A stretch of 64,000 nucleotides of DNA from positions 1 through 64,000 of the forward strand of contig NZ_JAGJEG010000006.1 in the NCBI RefSeq assembly GCF_018100905.1, in the 5' to 3' direction. Shown in pieces: positions 1 to 7,616 of this stretch (position 1 is its first letter; each line of letters starts with the position of its first letter). The position numbers were made by a program, and so were the translations under genes. The notes under the pieces were generated by a model. The model made no database searches. It was not told the origin of the DNA and saw nothing but the letters and a program-made list of their open reading frames with translations. Source of the stretch: Pseudoalteromonas sp. MMG010 (GTDB lineage: Bacteria; Pseudomonadota; Gammaproteobacteria; Enterobacterales; Alteromonadaceae).

Positions 1-2
1 AT

Positions 3-233
3 TTGCAGCGTTACGATATCGGTGGTGGCAAAAAATGGTCTGATTCTTTTTCTAAGGCTTCTAACCGCACCCTACTCTTTTCAACTGGCGCACACGGCCT
101 GAGGCACAGCTATGCTCAAGAAAGAATGGTTGAGCTTCATGCATTAGGTTTTAAATATAAAACGGCCTTAGAGACCGTTTCACAAGAGATGGGGCATTTT
201 AGGCCGGAAATTACTGAAGTTTATTTAAAATGA
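3..233 (+). CDS. Tyrosine recombinase (phage integrase family), C-terminal fragment cut by window edge
   Basis: This is the last 76 codons of a site-specific recombinase; the reading frame is open to the window edge, so the true start lies outside. The sequence shows the end of the catalytic domain: HGLRHSYA carries the box II H-x-x-R-H arrangement, MGH supplies the following histidine, and VYLK near the end carries the probable tyrosine nucleophile. The family cuts and rejoins DNA at attachment sites and commonly marks the edge of an integrated element. The two genes downstream on the opposite strand (zinc-ribbon and TPR proteins) may be cargo of that element, but this is inference. The subfamily cannot be assigned from the fragment. 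Confidence 0.8.
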   Translation: MQRYDIGGGKKWSDSFSKASNRTLLFSTGAHGLRHSYAQERMVELHALGFKYKTALETVSQEMGHFRPEITEVYLK

Positions 234-300
234 TATTTATTGAAACTAACTAATAACGCAAATTAACAATATGATAAAACTGTTTCGTTAAAACGATTTA

Positions 301-336
301 TTTAAATTAGCTGCAATTATTTACGGCTAATTTAAA
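301..336. repeat. 11-bp inverted repeat in the gap between integrase and TPR gene
   Basis: Perfect arms TTTAAATTAGC (301-311) and GCTAATTTAAA (326-336) are separated by 14 bases. No T-run follows on either strand, so it is not a convincing intrinsic terminator. Its place just behind the integrase would also suit a recombinase-related site, but there is no further evidence for that. Confidence 0.4.
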
Positions 337-398
337 TGCAATGAATTATGTGTACTTCAATAAGAATTTATTTCAAATACTTTTAAGCTCTATATTAT

Positions 399-2963
399 TT
401 AGGCCGCACGATAAATAACTTTTAATTGTTCATCGAGTAAACGTTCTAAAGTATATGTATCATCGTTTTGTGCCTTAAGGTACTTCTCTATAACCATTTC
501 TTTTAAACCTTTAGCAAACTCTGGGTATATGACTCCATTAGCATTGAGTGCATTTAGGACTAAGTGTTTTTTCCCCTGCTCACCGTAGATAATAGCTTTT
601 TGTAATGCGTCATTATAAGATTCAACTTTTTTTACAAATCTAAATGCAGCATTATTCTGTTTTTGTTTTAAACTAGCTATTGATAAGCAAGCCGAGAGTT
701 GAGTTCCGTAAATTCCTTTAAAATTAAGTTTAGTATGGTATGCCTTCAACATAATTTTTTTAGATGCTCTGGCGTCTGAACTTAGTTTTATAATTGCAAA
801 TTCGACAGCCTCATTTAAATCTTCAATATCTTTAATACCTTCAATGTCTTCAATGTCTTCAATGTCTTCAATATTTGAAACTTTATATTCGTTTGGATAG
901 GCTTCTTTCCTCTGCTTTTGACCATTTTCCGTAGTCAAAGCATTTAAATATTGAATCCCAAGAAGAGCGCGGCTATCTAATGGGTTAAATGATAAAACCT
1001 CTTTGTATTGCTCTCTAGAGGCCTGAAATAAACCTTGCTCTTTTAATATTCTTGCTCTCTCAATAAGGCCAATCGTATATTTTGGGTGACTTTTTTTAAG
1101 TTCATCTAATATAGTTAATGCTTCTAAATAAAGCCCTTGAGCTTTCCTCAGCATCGCATACTTTAGCTGTATTGATGGTTTATTTTTAAAGTCATTAGTA
1201 ATTAAGTTATAATGTTGAATCGCTGATTCATAATCTTTTTTGCTTGTCAGTAAGTATAGTAATTCTGAGTGCAACTCATGAAAATGTGGCTTTTCAGTTG
1301 CTACCTTTGTTAAGAACATACAAGCTTTCGCTGTATCTCCTTTAAAGTGAAAAACTCTAGCCTTAGTCAAATCTGTGAAAATATCTTCATAAGTAGAGAA
1401 ACAATAAGCTTCATTAATTAGTTTTTCTGCTGTATCAAATTTACCTGTTTTAGCATGTATATATGACATTGCACAATAAACGACTCTTTGGGTTTCACGA
1501 TCTGAATATAATGATAAAGCTTGAGAATAAACCTCTAAACTTTTATCGTATGATTTTAATTCAGCATGCACAGAGCCTTCACCTAAATACCCTTTTGAAT
1601 CTTCAGGTACTTCTCTTTGAATAATTCTGTAAACTTCAAGAGCTTCAGAATACCTACCTGCTGTACGTAACATATCTCCTTTAACAAATAGCATATTAGC
1701 GTCTTTGTCATTAAACTTTTCGGCTTCGGTAATGCATTCCCAAGCTTGAGGAAAGTTATGCATGCCAACGTATGCCCTAGCCTTACCAACGACTCCAAAT
1801 AGATAGCTATCAACATCACCATCTAAACAAGTTTCAAAAAAGCTCATGGCTTCATGATAGTTTTCTAAATTCAGATATGCATCGGCAACATGTCCATAGG
1901 TTCTATAATCTTCTGGTGCCAATTTAGAGGCTTTCAGAGACCAATCAAGTTGAAAATCAAATAGTGTTAATCGTTTGGCACTCTCTGATAAGCGGCATAA
2001 AGACATAGCAGCGTATTGATTACCACCATTAAACAATTGATACTCGACTAAAGAATCTATTTCTTGTGTTACAACTTCATACCGGCCATTTTTTAAATGC
2101 TTTTTAATATTTTCAATTTTTTTATTAACAGACTCTAGAATGCCAGTCTGTGATATATGCGCTTGCTTTGGCTTACTTCTTATAAGTTTTTCGGTAACCG
2201 AGCTAGAATTATCCATCATGTTAGAAATATTTTTTGACTTACTAGATTGCTTCCTAGACTCACTATCGCAATAAGATTCTAAAATAGACTTTAACTGGTT
2301 GGTAAAAGGAACTGCACCATTATCTGATAACTCTTTTAATTTTGGTGTCAGCTCAAACAATAATTCTTGTTGAAGCTGCAAGAGCTCCAAGTTTCCAGAA
2401 AATAGTTTTTCTGAAATCCTTTTAGAAACAAGAAAGCCCTCAATAAGAGACCTAACTTTTGCTCCATATGAATATTCATAGCATAAGTCATTTATTGAAA
2501 TAGTTAAGGTTTTTATTTTATCTTGTGATGATATGAGCGAATTTAACAGCTTTATGCAAGAGCTAGTATTATCATCCAAATTTGGTAGTTTTTTGGCATC
2601 AAAGAGCTCTAAGGTTCTACTATACATAACATTTGCAACATACTGATAGCACTCATCATCTTTTTGAAATACAGAATCTAGCTCTTTAATTAGAAGAAGC
2701 TTAGATTCTCTGTCTATAGAACCATCAAACAGCATTAGGAATAAAAGCAAGCTTTGAGAGTTTTGTGTGTCACGATAAAGTCGCTGACGTATATGTTTTT
2801 TGTCACGAACAGTTACACTATAAAAACTATTCTTTTTTAATATAGAGTTCGCTGACTCTACAGAAATTTCCTCTTGAGTCGGTGTTCCATGCTTATACAT
2901 AGAAACAGCGCTACCATTAAAATTAAGAGCTAGGCCAGCAGAGCTAGAAACATAAACATCCAT
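399..2963 (-). CDS. Large TPR-repeat protein of unknown function
   Basis: An 854-residue protein without signal peptide or membrane segment. The first ~270 residues match nothing I recognise; from about residue 270 to 690 the sequence is a run of tetratricopeptide-like helical pairs (for example DYRTYGHVADAYLNLENYHE, and further units with the A-x4-Y/L-x8-A pattern), so it is probably a cytosolic scaffold that binds other proteins. Between about residues 697 and 714 there is a low-complexity IED repeat encoded by 9-bp units. The start codon overlaps the stop of the upstream zinc-ribbon gene (TAATG), so the two are translationally coupled and likely work together. It lies beside an integrase fragment and is visibly AT-rich, consistent with horizontally acquired cargo. 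Function unknown; a role in defence is only a guess from location. Confidence 0.8.
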   Translation of the reverse strand: MDVYVSSSAGLALNFNGSAVSMYKHGTPTQEEISVESANSILKKNSFYSVTVRDKKHIRQRLYRDTQNSQSLLLFLMLFDGSIDRESKLLLIKELDSVFQKDDECYQYVANVMYSRTLELFDAKKLPNLDDNTSSCIKLLNSLISSQDKIKTLTISINDLCYEYSYGAKVRSLIEGFLVSKRISEKLFSGNLELLQLQQELLFELTPKLKELSDNGAVPFTNQLKSILESYCDSESRKQSSKSKNISNMMDNSSSVTEKLIRSKPKQAHISQTGILESVNKKIENIKKHLKNGRYEVVTQEIDSLVEYQLFNGGNQYAAMSLCRLSESAKRLTLFDFQLDWSLKASKLAPEDYRTYGHVADAYLNLENYHEAMSFFETCLDGDVDSYLFGVVGKARAYVGMHNFPQAWECITEAEKFNDKDANMLFVKGDMLRTAGRYSEALEVYRIIQREVPEDSKGYLGEGSVHAELKSYDKSLEVYSQALSLYSDRETQRVVYCAMSYIHAKTGKFDTAEKLINEAYCFSTYEDIFTDLTKARVFHFKGDTAKACMFLTKVATEKPHFHELHSELLYLLTSKKDYESAIQHYNLITNDFKNKPSIQLKYAMLRKAQGLYLEALTILDELKKSHPKYTIGLIERARILKEQGLFQASREQYKEVLSFNPLDSRALLGIQYLNALTTENGQKQRKEAYPNEYKVSNIEDIEDIEDIEGIKDIEDLNEAVEFAIIKLSSDARASKKIMLKAYHTKLNFKGIYGTQLSACLSIASLKQKQNNAAFRFVKKVESYNDALQKAIIYGEQGKKHLVLNALNANGVIYPEFAKGLKEMVIEKYLKAQNDDTYTLERLLDEQLKVIYRAA
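821..874 (-). repeat. Six 9-bp tandem units encoding IED tripeptides inside the TPR gene
   Basis: The coding strand contains consecutive imperfect 9-bp units, giving IED IED IED IEG IKD IED. Three central units are near-identical (plus-strand unit tcttcaatg). Units are a multiple of three, so slippage would change protein length without breaking the frame. The repeat forms an acidic linker between the TPR array and the C-terminal part. Confidence 0.85.
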
Positions 2964-3796
2964 TATTCACCTCTAACTTGAAATTCAATATTCTTGTTTG
3001 TAAGCAAGATTTTTGCACAAGTAACCATGCTATCATCCTTATCAAGTATAGTTACTTTCTCGAAAATTTGGCTAGTAATTGTGCCATGAATATGAGCTTC
3101 AATATAGTCCATGTTGTTTTCTTCAGAGTAAAGGAGTGATTTCATTTCTTCAACAGTCTGGTTAGCAGAAAACTTAGAATGTAATTTACAAACTGCCAAA
3201 GTACCTTTTTTATCCCAGGTTGCTCTGTAGCCCTCTGGAGGGTTCGACGTGGCACTAACTTTATGTTTTTCAACAAAGGTGTAAACATCTTCTTCAAAAA
3301 AAGTTGTTCTATTTTTTATAAAAGCTGTATTGAGCTTAATTGAAGCACCACCATAATAAGAACTACCAGAGTCAGTTAACGATAAAATCCCATAATGAAT
3401 ATCTCTATAATAGCCTGGGCTAATAATAGACTCGTAGCCGTCTCTTTTTGAATCATATTCATTATTTTCATAATTACGAGCATTCCCTGCGATTTGCTGG
3501 TGAAATGTAGAGATCATTCGATTGTCTCCTAGGGCTGAAATTAAATCCACAAGGGTTCTACTCATTATCACGAACGAGTTATCCATAGCACTTTCAAGCA
3601 TCTTTCTTTTAGACTCAAGCCCTTTCAGCTTAACAGAAGCATTTGCATTCATATATCTGCTGGCAAGAGCCTGCTCTTCATGGATAGCCTTCCTTACATT
3701 TGGAAAGCCTACGTGATTATTGCAAACATTACATGATGTAGCTCCAATGCTAATTTCATGCCCACAATCACATTTTTCTACTACATTCATTGCCAT
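2963..3796 (-). CDS. Zinc-ribbon protein of unknown function, coupled to the TPR gene
   Basis: A 277-residue soluble protein. The N-terminus has a probable zinc ribbon with C9-x-C11 and C22-x2-C25. The rest, including a segment around residues 130-175 rich in aromatic residues, does not match any family I can name. It is the first gene of a two-gene unit: its TAA overlaps the ATG of the TPR gene. I see no signal peptide or membrane segment. The pair next to an integrase end looks like accessory cargo; biochemical function cannot be inferred. Confidence 0.7.
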   Translation of the reverse strand: MAMNVVEKCDCGHEISIGATSCNVCNNHVGFPNVRKAIHEEQALASRYMNANASVKLKGLESKRKMLESAMDNSFVIMSRTLVDLISALGDNRMISTFHQQIAGNARNYENNEYDSKRDGYESIISPGYYRDIHYGILSLTDSGSSYYGGASIKLNTAFIKNRTTFFEEDVYTFVEKHKVSATSNPPEGYRATWDKKGTLAVCKLHSKFSANQTVEEMKSLLYSEENNMDYIEAHIHGTITSQIFEKVTILDKDDSMVTCAKILLTNKNIEFQVRGE

Positions 3797-4397
3797 AAAA
3801 TTTTAATCATCCTTAAATTCATCAGATTATATCAATCTTTCTCTTTAGCGTATGTAAGCCAAATCTCACAACATAATTTAAATCTGATCGAGTTCAATAG
3901 AAATTTATAAGTCTACTTTTAAACTTGTCGCCTTTCCATATAGTCCTTAAAGTCAAAGAGTTTTTCACTTTCTCTCGTTCATGTTTTAACTTATTTCATT
4001 CATACTTCCTATTTGCCCAGTAAATTACATTACATAGAAGCAAAAAGTATATTCTTATGTTCTGATCAGTACGTTCATGAAAAATAAATGAATAATTTAG
4101 CTTGTATAAAAACATTAATTGTCACTTTAGGGTGATATTACCCTTTGTAATTTAGATGTATCGACTTCAAACATTTTAATTCCTCAGCATTTGTAATAGT
4201 ACATTTGCGAAGTTTAGCTGAAAAACGTTTTATTGATGGGCGTTGGTGTGTTTGATTTAAAAAATCAAACACAGTCTTTTTTCGTGTTTTTACTTTACTA
4301 AATTAACCGTACCTATTTTACACCCTAATTGTATGTACTTTAAATAAACATAGTACTAAGATAGGTACAAAGGAATATGTTTTAGGGAAAATTTAGC
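3797..4397. other. 600-bp non-coding gap between accessory unit and binding-protein gene
   Basis: No credible gene seen on either strand. The left part should hold the promoter of the zinc-ribbon/TPR unit. The right part holds a rho-independent hairpin described separately and, just before the next gene, an 8-bp inverted repeat GTACCTAT...ATAGGTAC spaced by about 45 bases. One plus-strand frame upstream of the hairpin stays open for about 35 codons without a good start; I do not call it. Confidence 0.5.
4247..4283 (+). terminator. Rho-independent terminator with no plus-strand gene in front
   Basis: Perfect 11-bp stem TGTGTTTGATT / AATCAAACACA with a 5-base loop, followed on the plus strand by gtctttttt. 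The nearest plus-strand gene upstream is the integrase 4 kb away, and genes in between are on the minus strand. It therefore ends either an unannotated short plus-strand transcript or is the remnant of a lost gene. Confidence 0.7.
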
Positions 4398-5342
4398 ATG
4401 GTAGCGAAAAAATCTATCCCCATTATTAATACTGTATTATTAAGGCGTTACGTCGTTATTTTGTTAATGCTCACTTGCCCGCAATTAATAGCAAAAGAAA
4501 CCATTATTTGGCGCGTTACAGACTGGCCTCCATTTTATATTTTACATGGGGAGCACAAAGGCGAAGGCTTGTACGATCAATTAATCTCCCTGTTTGAAAA
4601 AAACATGCCCGAGTACACGCACCAGCGACTAGAAATGAATACGCTACGGGTGCAAAGAGAATGGGAAAAAGGCACCCATATTTGCCATCCATCTGTGATC
4701 CCTGCTGATATTACCCATAACTCCCTCGTTAACTCTTTTTTGCTCCCTCATCGTGTTATTACCCATAAAAAAAATGAAACGCTATTTCAATCTCCCCGCA
4801 TTAGCTTAAAAGAAATATTTAGTAAAATATCGCTTAAAGGCGGAATTACGCCGAAACGCTATACCGACAAAATTAACCAATTAATTACCCCTTATTTAAT
4901 TCAAGAAAACTTAATAAAAAGTCCTATTTATACCAGCTTAGTTAATATGCTTGTAAATAAGCGAATTGATTATTTAATCGAGTATAACCCTGTTGTCACT
5001 TATGCTTATAAAGTAAAAGGTTTAAAAAACCCGACCTCGAGCTTTGCTATAAGTGAAACAAGTCAAAATGATTTTTTAGAGGTGGTGGTTGGCTGTAATA
5101 AAGACGAGTGGGGAAAACAGGTAATACAAAAAATAAATGCCGTTTTAATTAAAGAAAGCCAAAACCCGCATTACCTAGACTCGCGGTTAGCTTGGTATGA
5201 AGGCCGCAGTAAAGTAGAATTAAACCGGGTATATCAACAGCATTACCACCATGATAAACAATTAGTGAGCGCACAATTAGTGAACTCTCAATTAGCGGAT
5301 ACTCAATTAGTAGATACTCAATTAGTGGATACACAGCTGTAA
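4398..5342 (+). CDS. Periplasmic solute-binding-like protein (TIGR02285 type) with C-terminal QLVDT repeats
   Basis: A 314-residue protein with an N-terminal hydrophobic segment (about residues 13-30) that fits a signal peptide. The body resembles the TIGR02285 group of family-3 extracellular binding-like proteins: the early W-R-V-T-D-W-P-P-F-Y motif and the GLYDQLI segment are typical of the first lobe. No transport permease genes are adjacent, so it may be a stand-alone sensor or orphan binder rather than an ABC-transporter component. The last ~27 residues are a run of five pentapeptides (QLVSA, QLVNS, QLADT, QLVDT, QLVDT) made by a 15-bp tandem repeat, an unusual tail for this family. A plausible start lies 13 bases after AGGGAAAA-like sequence. 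Ligand unknown. Confidence 0.75.
   Translation: MVAKKSIPIINTVLLRRYVVILLMLTCPQLIAKETIIWRVTDWPPFYILHGEHKGEGLYDQLISLFEKNMPEYTHQRLEMNTLRVQREWEKGTHICHPSVIPADITHNSLVNSFLLPHRVITHKKNETLFQSPRISLKEIFSKISLKGGITPKRYTDKINQLITPYLIQENLIKSPIYTSLVNMLVNKRIDYLIEYNPVVTYAYKVKGLKNPTSSFAISETSQNDFLEVVVGCNKDEWGKQVIQKINAVLIKESQNPHYLDSRLAWYEGRSKVELNRVYQQHYHHDKQLVSAQLVNSQLADTQLVDTQLVDTQL
5259..5333 (+). repeat. Five 15-bp tandem repeats at the 3' end of the binding-protein gene
   Basis: Five consecutive units of the form caattagtrgayact encode QL(V/A)xx pentapeptides. Units three to five differ at few positions, which points to recent expansion. Because the unit is in frame, copy-number change alters only tail length. 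Confidence 0.9.
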
Positions 5343-5366
5343 GCGCTCAAGTTTAAACGCTTACAA
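5338..5366 (+). terminator. Hairpin overlapping the stop codon of the binding-protein gene
   Basis: Arms TGTAAGCG and CGCTTACA with a 12-base loop; the stop codon lies in the left arm. The downstream T-run is weak (attgtttg), so termination efficiency is uncertain. The arms resemble LacI-type operator half sites, but the 12-base separation argues for a hairpin. Confidence 0.5.
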
Positions 5367-5486
5367 TTGTTTGCATGTATAAATGAGTAACGCAGTAACG
5401 TCCCTATTCAGATATAAACTTGTTTACTGCGATAAAATATTTAATTTGATCATTAAGCTCACTGTTTGTCAGTGAGTTTAAATTGC

Positions 5487-6542
5487 TTACTCTTCTGATA
5501 TGGCTTCTTCACCAGTACCTATTAGGGTAGCAAACCAACGTCCTTCATTGCTTGCCTCTAGGGCTATTTTAACAATCATAGTTAATGGCACTGATAACAA
5601 CATACCGACAGTCCCTAATAGCCATCCCCAAAAAATTAACGATAAAAACACCACCAAGGTTGAAAGACCTAAGCCCTTACCCATAAATTTAGGCTCGACG
5701 ATGTTTCCCATTACTGTATTTATGGTTAAGTACCCTGCAGCCACTAAACCCGCTATTAATGGGCCTTGTGTGATTAATGCTAATAATACAGCGGGAACCG
5801 CAGCGATAATCGAACCAATATTAGGGATATAGTTAAACATAAAGGCAATTACACCCCATAAAACAAAGTAATCGACACCCAGTATCCATAAGTAGATTGC
5901 TGCAATGAGCCCGGTCCCTAAACTGACTAAGGTTTTTATAGCTAAATAAGAATTTATAGATTCTAAAAAGCGGTCTATTTGCGCCATTTTTCTTTGCGGA
6001 TCATTAAGCGACATATGTATTTTTTTGCTTAGCATTGGCGCTTCAAACAACATAAATATAACGGTTAATAAAATTAAAAACATATTTGCCATAACCCCAC
6101 CTAATCCGGTGAGCATATTAGTGGCAACATCAACTAACTTGCCGGGGTCGAACATAGCCAGTATCTGCTCTTTATTTATTAAAATGTTGTATTGCGATGC
6201 TACATCGACCAGCCACACAAATTGCTCTTTTAATTTAACTTTATACTCTGGTAATTGCTGCGAAAAATCACTCACAGATTGACCAACCAAGCCCCCTAAA
6301 CTAATTCCGATCCCAACAATAATTAAAACAACCAAGATAACCGCAGGGCCTTTGGGTATTTTATATTTGCCAAAAAACGTAATAAGAGGATTGCATATAA
6401 TGGCAATAAACCCGGCCAGGATAAACGGGATAATAACAACACTGGCTGCTTTTATACCTGCTAAAACAACAACTAGCGCTGCAAGTATAATTAAGCTTTT
6501 ATTAATTCCTGTTAAATTTGCCACTTTTTTTCCTAAATACAT
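5487..6542 (-). CDS. AI-2E family (PerM/UPF0118) membrane transporter
   Basis: A 351-residue integral inner-membrane protein of the AI-2E transporter superfamily, whose members have been linked to autoinducer-2 or ion/proton exchange. Hydrophobic segments occur at about residues 14-52, 59-84, 147-170, 205-260 and 270-335, the usual layout of two N-terminal helices, a soluble loop and a C-terminal bundle of five or six helices. Family motifs include NYIPNIGSIIAAVPAV and the region EPKFMGKGLGLS. Length is typical. It stands alone; the convergent plus-strand gene ends about 145 bases away. The transported substrate cannot be told from sequence. Confidence 0.9.
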   Translation of the reverse strand: MYLGKKVANLTGINKSLIILAALVVVLAGIKAASVVIIPFILAGFIAIICNPLITFFGKYKIPKGPAVILVVLIIVGIGISLGGLVGQSVSDFSQQLPEYKVKLKEQFVWLVDVASQYNILINKEQILAMFDPGKLVDVATNMLTGLGGVMANMFLILLTVIFMLFEAPMLSKKIHMSLNDPQRKMAQIDRFLESINSYLAIKTLVSLGTGLIAAIYLWILGVDYFVLWGVIAFMFNYIPNIGSIIAAVPAVLLALITQGPLIAGLVAAGYLTINTVMGNIVEPKFMGKGLGLSTLVVFLSLIFWGWLLGTVGMLLSVPLTMIVKIALEASNEGRWFATLIGTGEEAISEE

Positions 6543-6646
6543 ATAAGTTGCTTAAGTGTAAGGGAAATTTAAGACAAATGGAATGTGATCGTCAAAACCA
6601 GATAAACGTATAAATTAACTAATATCGCTTATGAGCAAAGACAACT

Positions 6647-7537
6647 ATGCATATATTTATTACCGGCGCCACGGGGTTAATTGGCTCACATTTATACCCG
6701 CTACTTAACACTCATGAAATCACTGTTTTAACCCGAAACGCGTCAAACGCAATATCGGTTTTAAGCAATGATGTTCGCTGTGTTACATCTCTCGATGACG
6801 TTAATTTTAATACCGTTGATGTTGTTATTAATTTAGCGGGCGAGCCTATCGTATCTAAACGCTGGAGTGATAAACAAAAAAATACGCTCATTAATAGCCG
6901 AGTAGATTTAACCCATGCTATAAGCAATAAAATAAACAGTTGCGAACACCCTCCTCATACATTTATATCTGGCAGTGCTGTCGGCTATTACGGACGCCAA
7001 AACGATGCAGTCATCACCGAAGACAGTACAAATATTCATGATGAGTTTACTCATCAACTATGCAAACAATGGGAGCAAGCTGCATTAACAGCACAGTCTA
7101 CACAAACCCGTGTTTGTTTGCTGCGCACAGGTATTGTACTGGCAAAAAATGCAGGGGCATTAGCTAAAATGTTACCGGCCTTTAAACTCGGCTTAGGTGG
7201 GCCTATTGGCCATGGCTCTCAAGGCATGTCATGGATACATATTAACGATATGACGGCATTAATTATGTATATTATCAATACACCTTCGTTACACGGCGCC
7301 ATAAATGCCACCGCGCCCAAGGCGGTTTCTAACATGGTATTTACCAAGCAACTTGGTCATGTTCTCGCGCGTCCTACTTTTTTTAAAATGCCTGCATGGG
7401 GATTAAATTTAGCAATGGGTGAAATGGCCGACTTACTAACAACAGGTCAATTTGTGTACCCTAAAAAAGCGCTTGAGCAACAATTTAGCTTTAAATTTAC
7501 AACCCTCTTAAGCGCGTTAAACGATATTTTAAAATAG
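6647..7537 (+). CDS. TIGR01777 family NAD(P)-dependent epimerase/sugar-nucleotide-like SDR
   Basis: A 296-residue atypical short-chain dehydrogenase similar to E. coli YfcH. The N-terminus has the Rossmann motif TGATGLIG (residues 6-13), followed by NLAGEPI and the catalytic-type YYGR at about residue 115, and the C-terminal DUF1731-like stretch. The physiological substrate of this family is not established. It is transcribed alone and ends at a strong bidirectional terminator shared with the convergent GH3 gene. Confidence 0.88.
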   Translation: MHIFITGATGLIGSHLYPLLNTHEITVLTRNASNAISVLSNDVRCVTSLDDVNFNTVDVVINLAGEPIVSKRWSDKQKNTLINSRVDLTHAISNKINSCEHPPHTFISGSAVGYYGRQNDAVITEDSTNIHDEFTHQLCKQWEQAALTAQSTQTRVCLLRTGIVLAKNAGALAKMLPAFKLGLGGPIGHGSQGMSWIHINDMTALIMYIINTPSLHGAINATAPKAVSNMVFTKQLGHVLARPTFFKMPAWGLNLAMGEMADLLTTGQFVYPKKALEQQFSFKFTTLLSALNDILK

Positions 7538-7558
7538 TACGGGGAAATTACGGGCAAT

Positions 7559-7583
7559 AAAAAAGCCCTTAAAGGGCTTTTTT
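7559..7583. terminator. Bidirectional terminator between convergent epimerase and GH3 genes
   Basis: Arms AAAAAAGCCCTT and AAGGGCTTTTTT around one base. The flanking A and T runs make it functional in both directions, as expected between convergent genes. Confidence 0.93.
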
Positions 7584-7616
7584 GTTACACACATAGCTTA
7601 ACTTATTTGTTATTGA

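Noticed and set aside
821..874. CRISPR-like repeat
   Set aside because: Units are 9 bp, contiguous, without spacers and lie inside a coding frame.
4150..4250. Short open plus-strand frame ending LAEKRFIDGRWCV before the orphan terminator
   Set aside because: About 35 codons with no good start or ribosome-binding site and no recognised family; it could be a gene remnant, but support is too thin.
5149..5334. Minus-strand ORF rich in repeats of YPLIE type
   Set aside because: It is the reverse reading of the 15-bp tandem repeat of the binding-protein gene.
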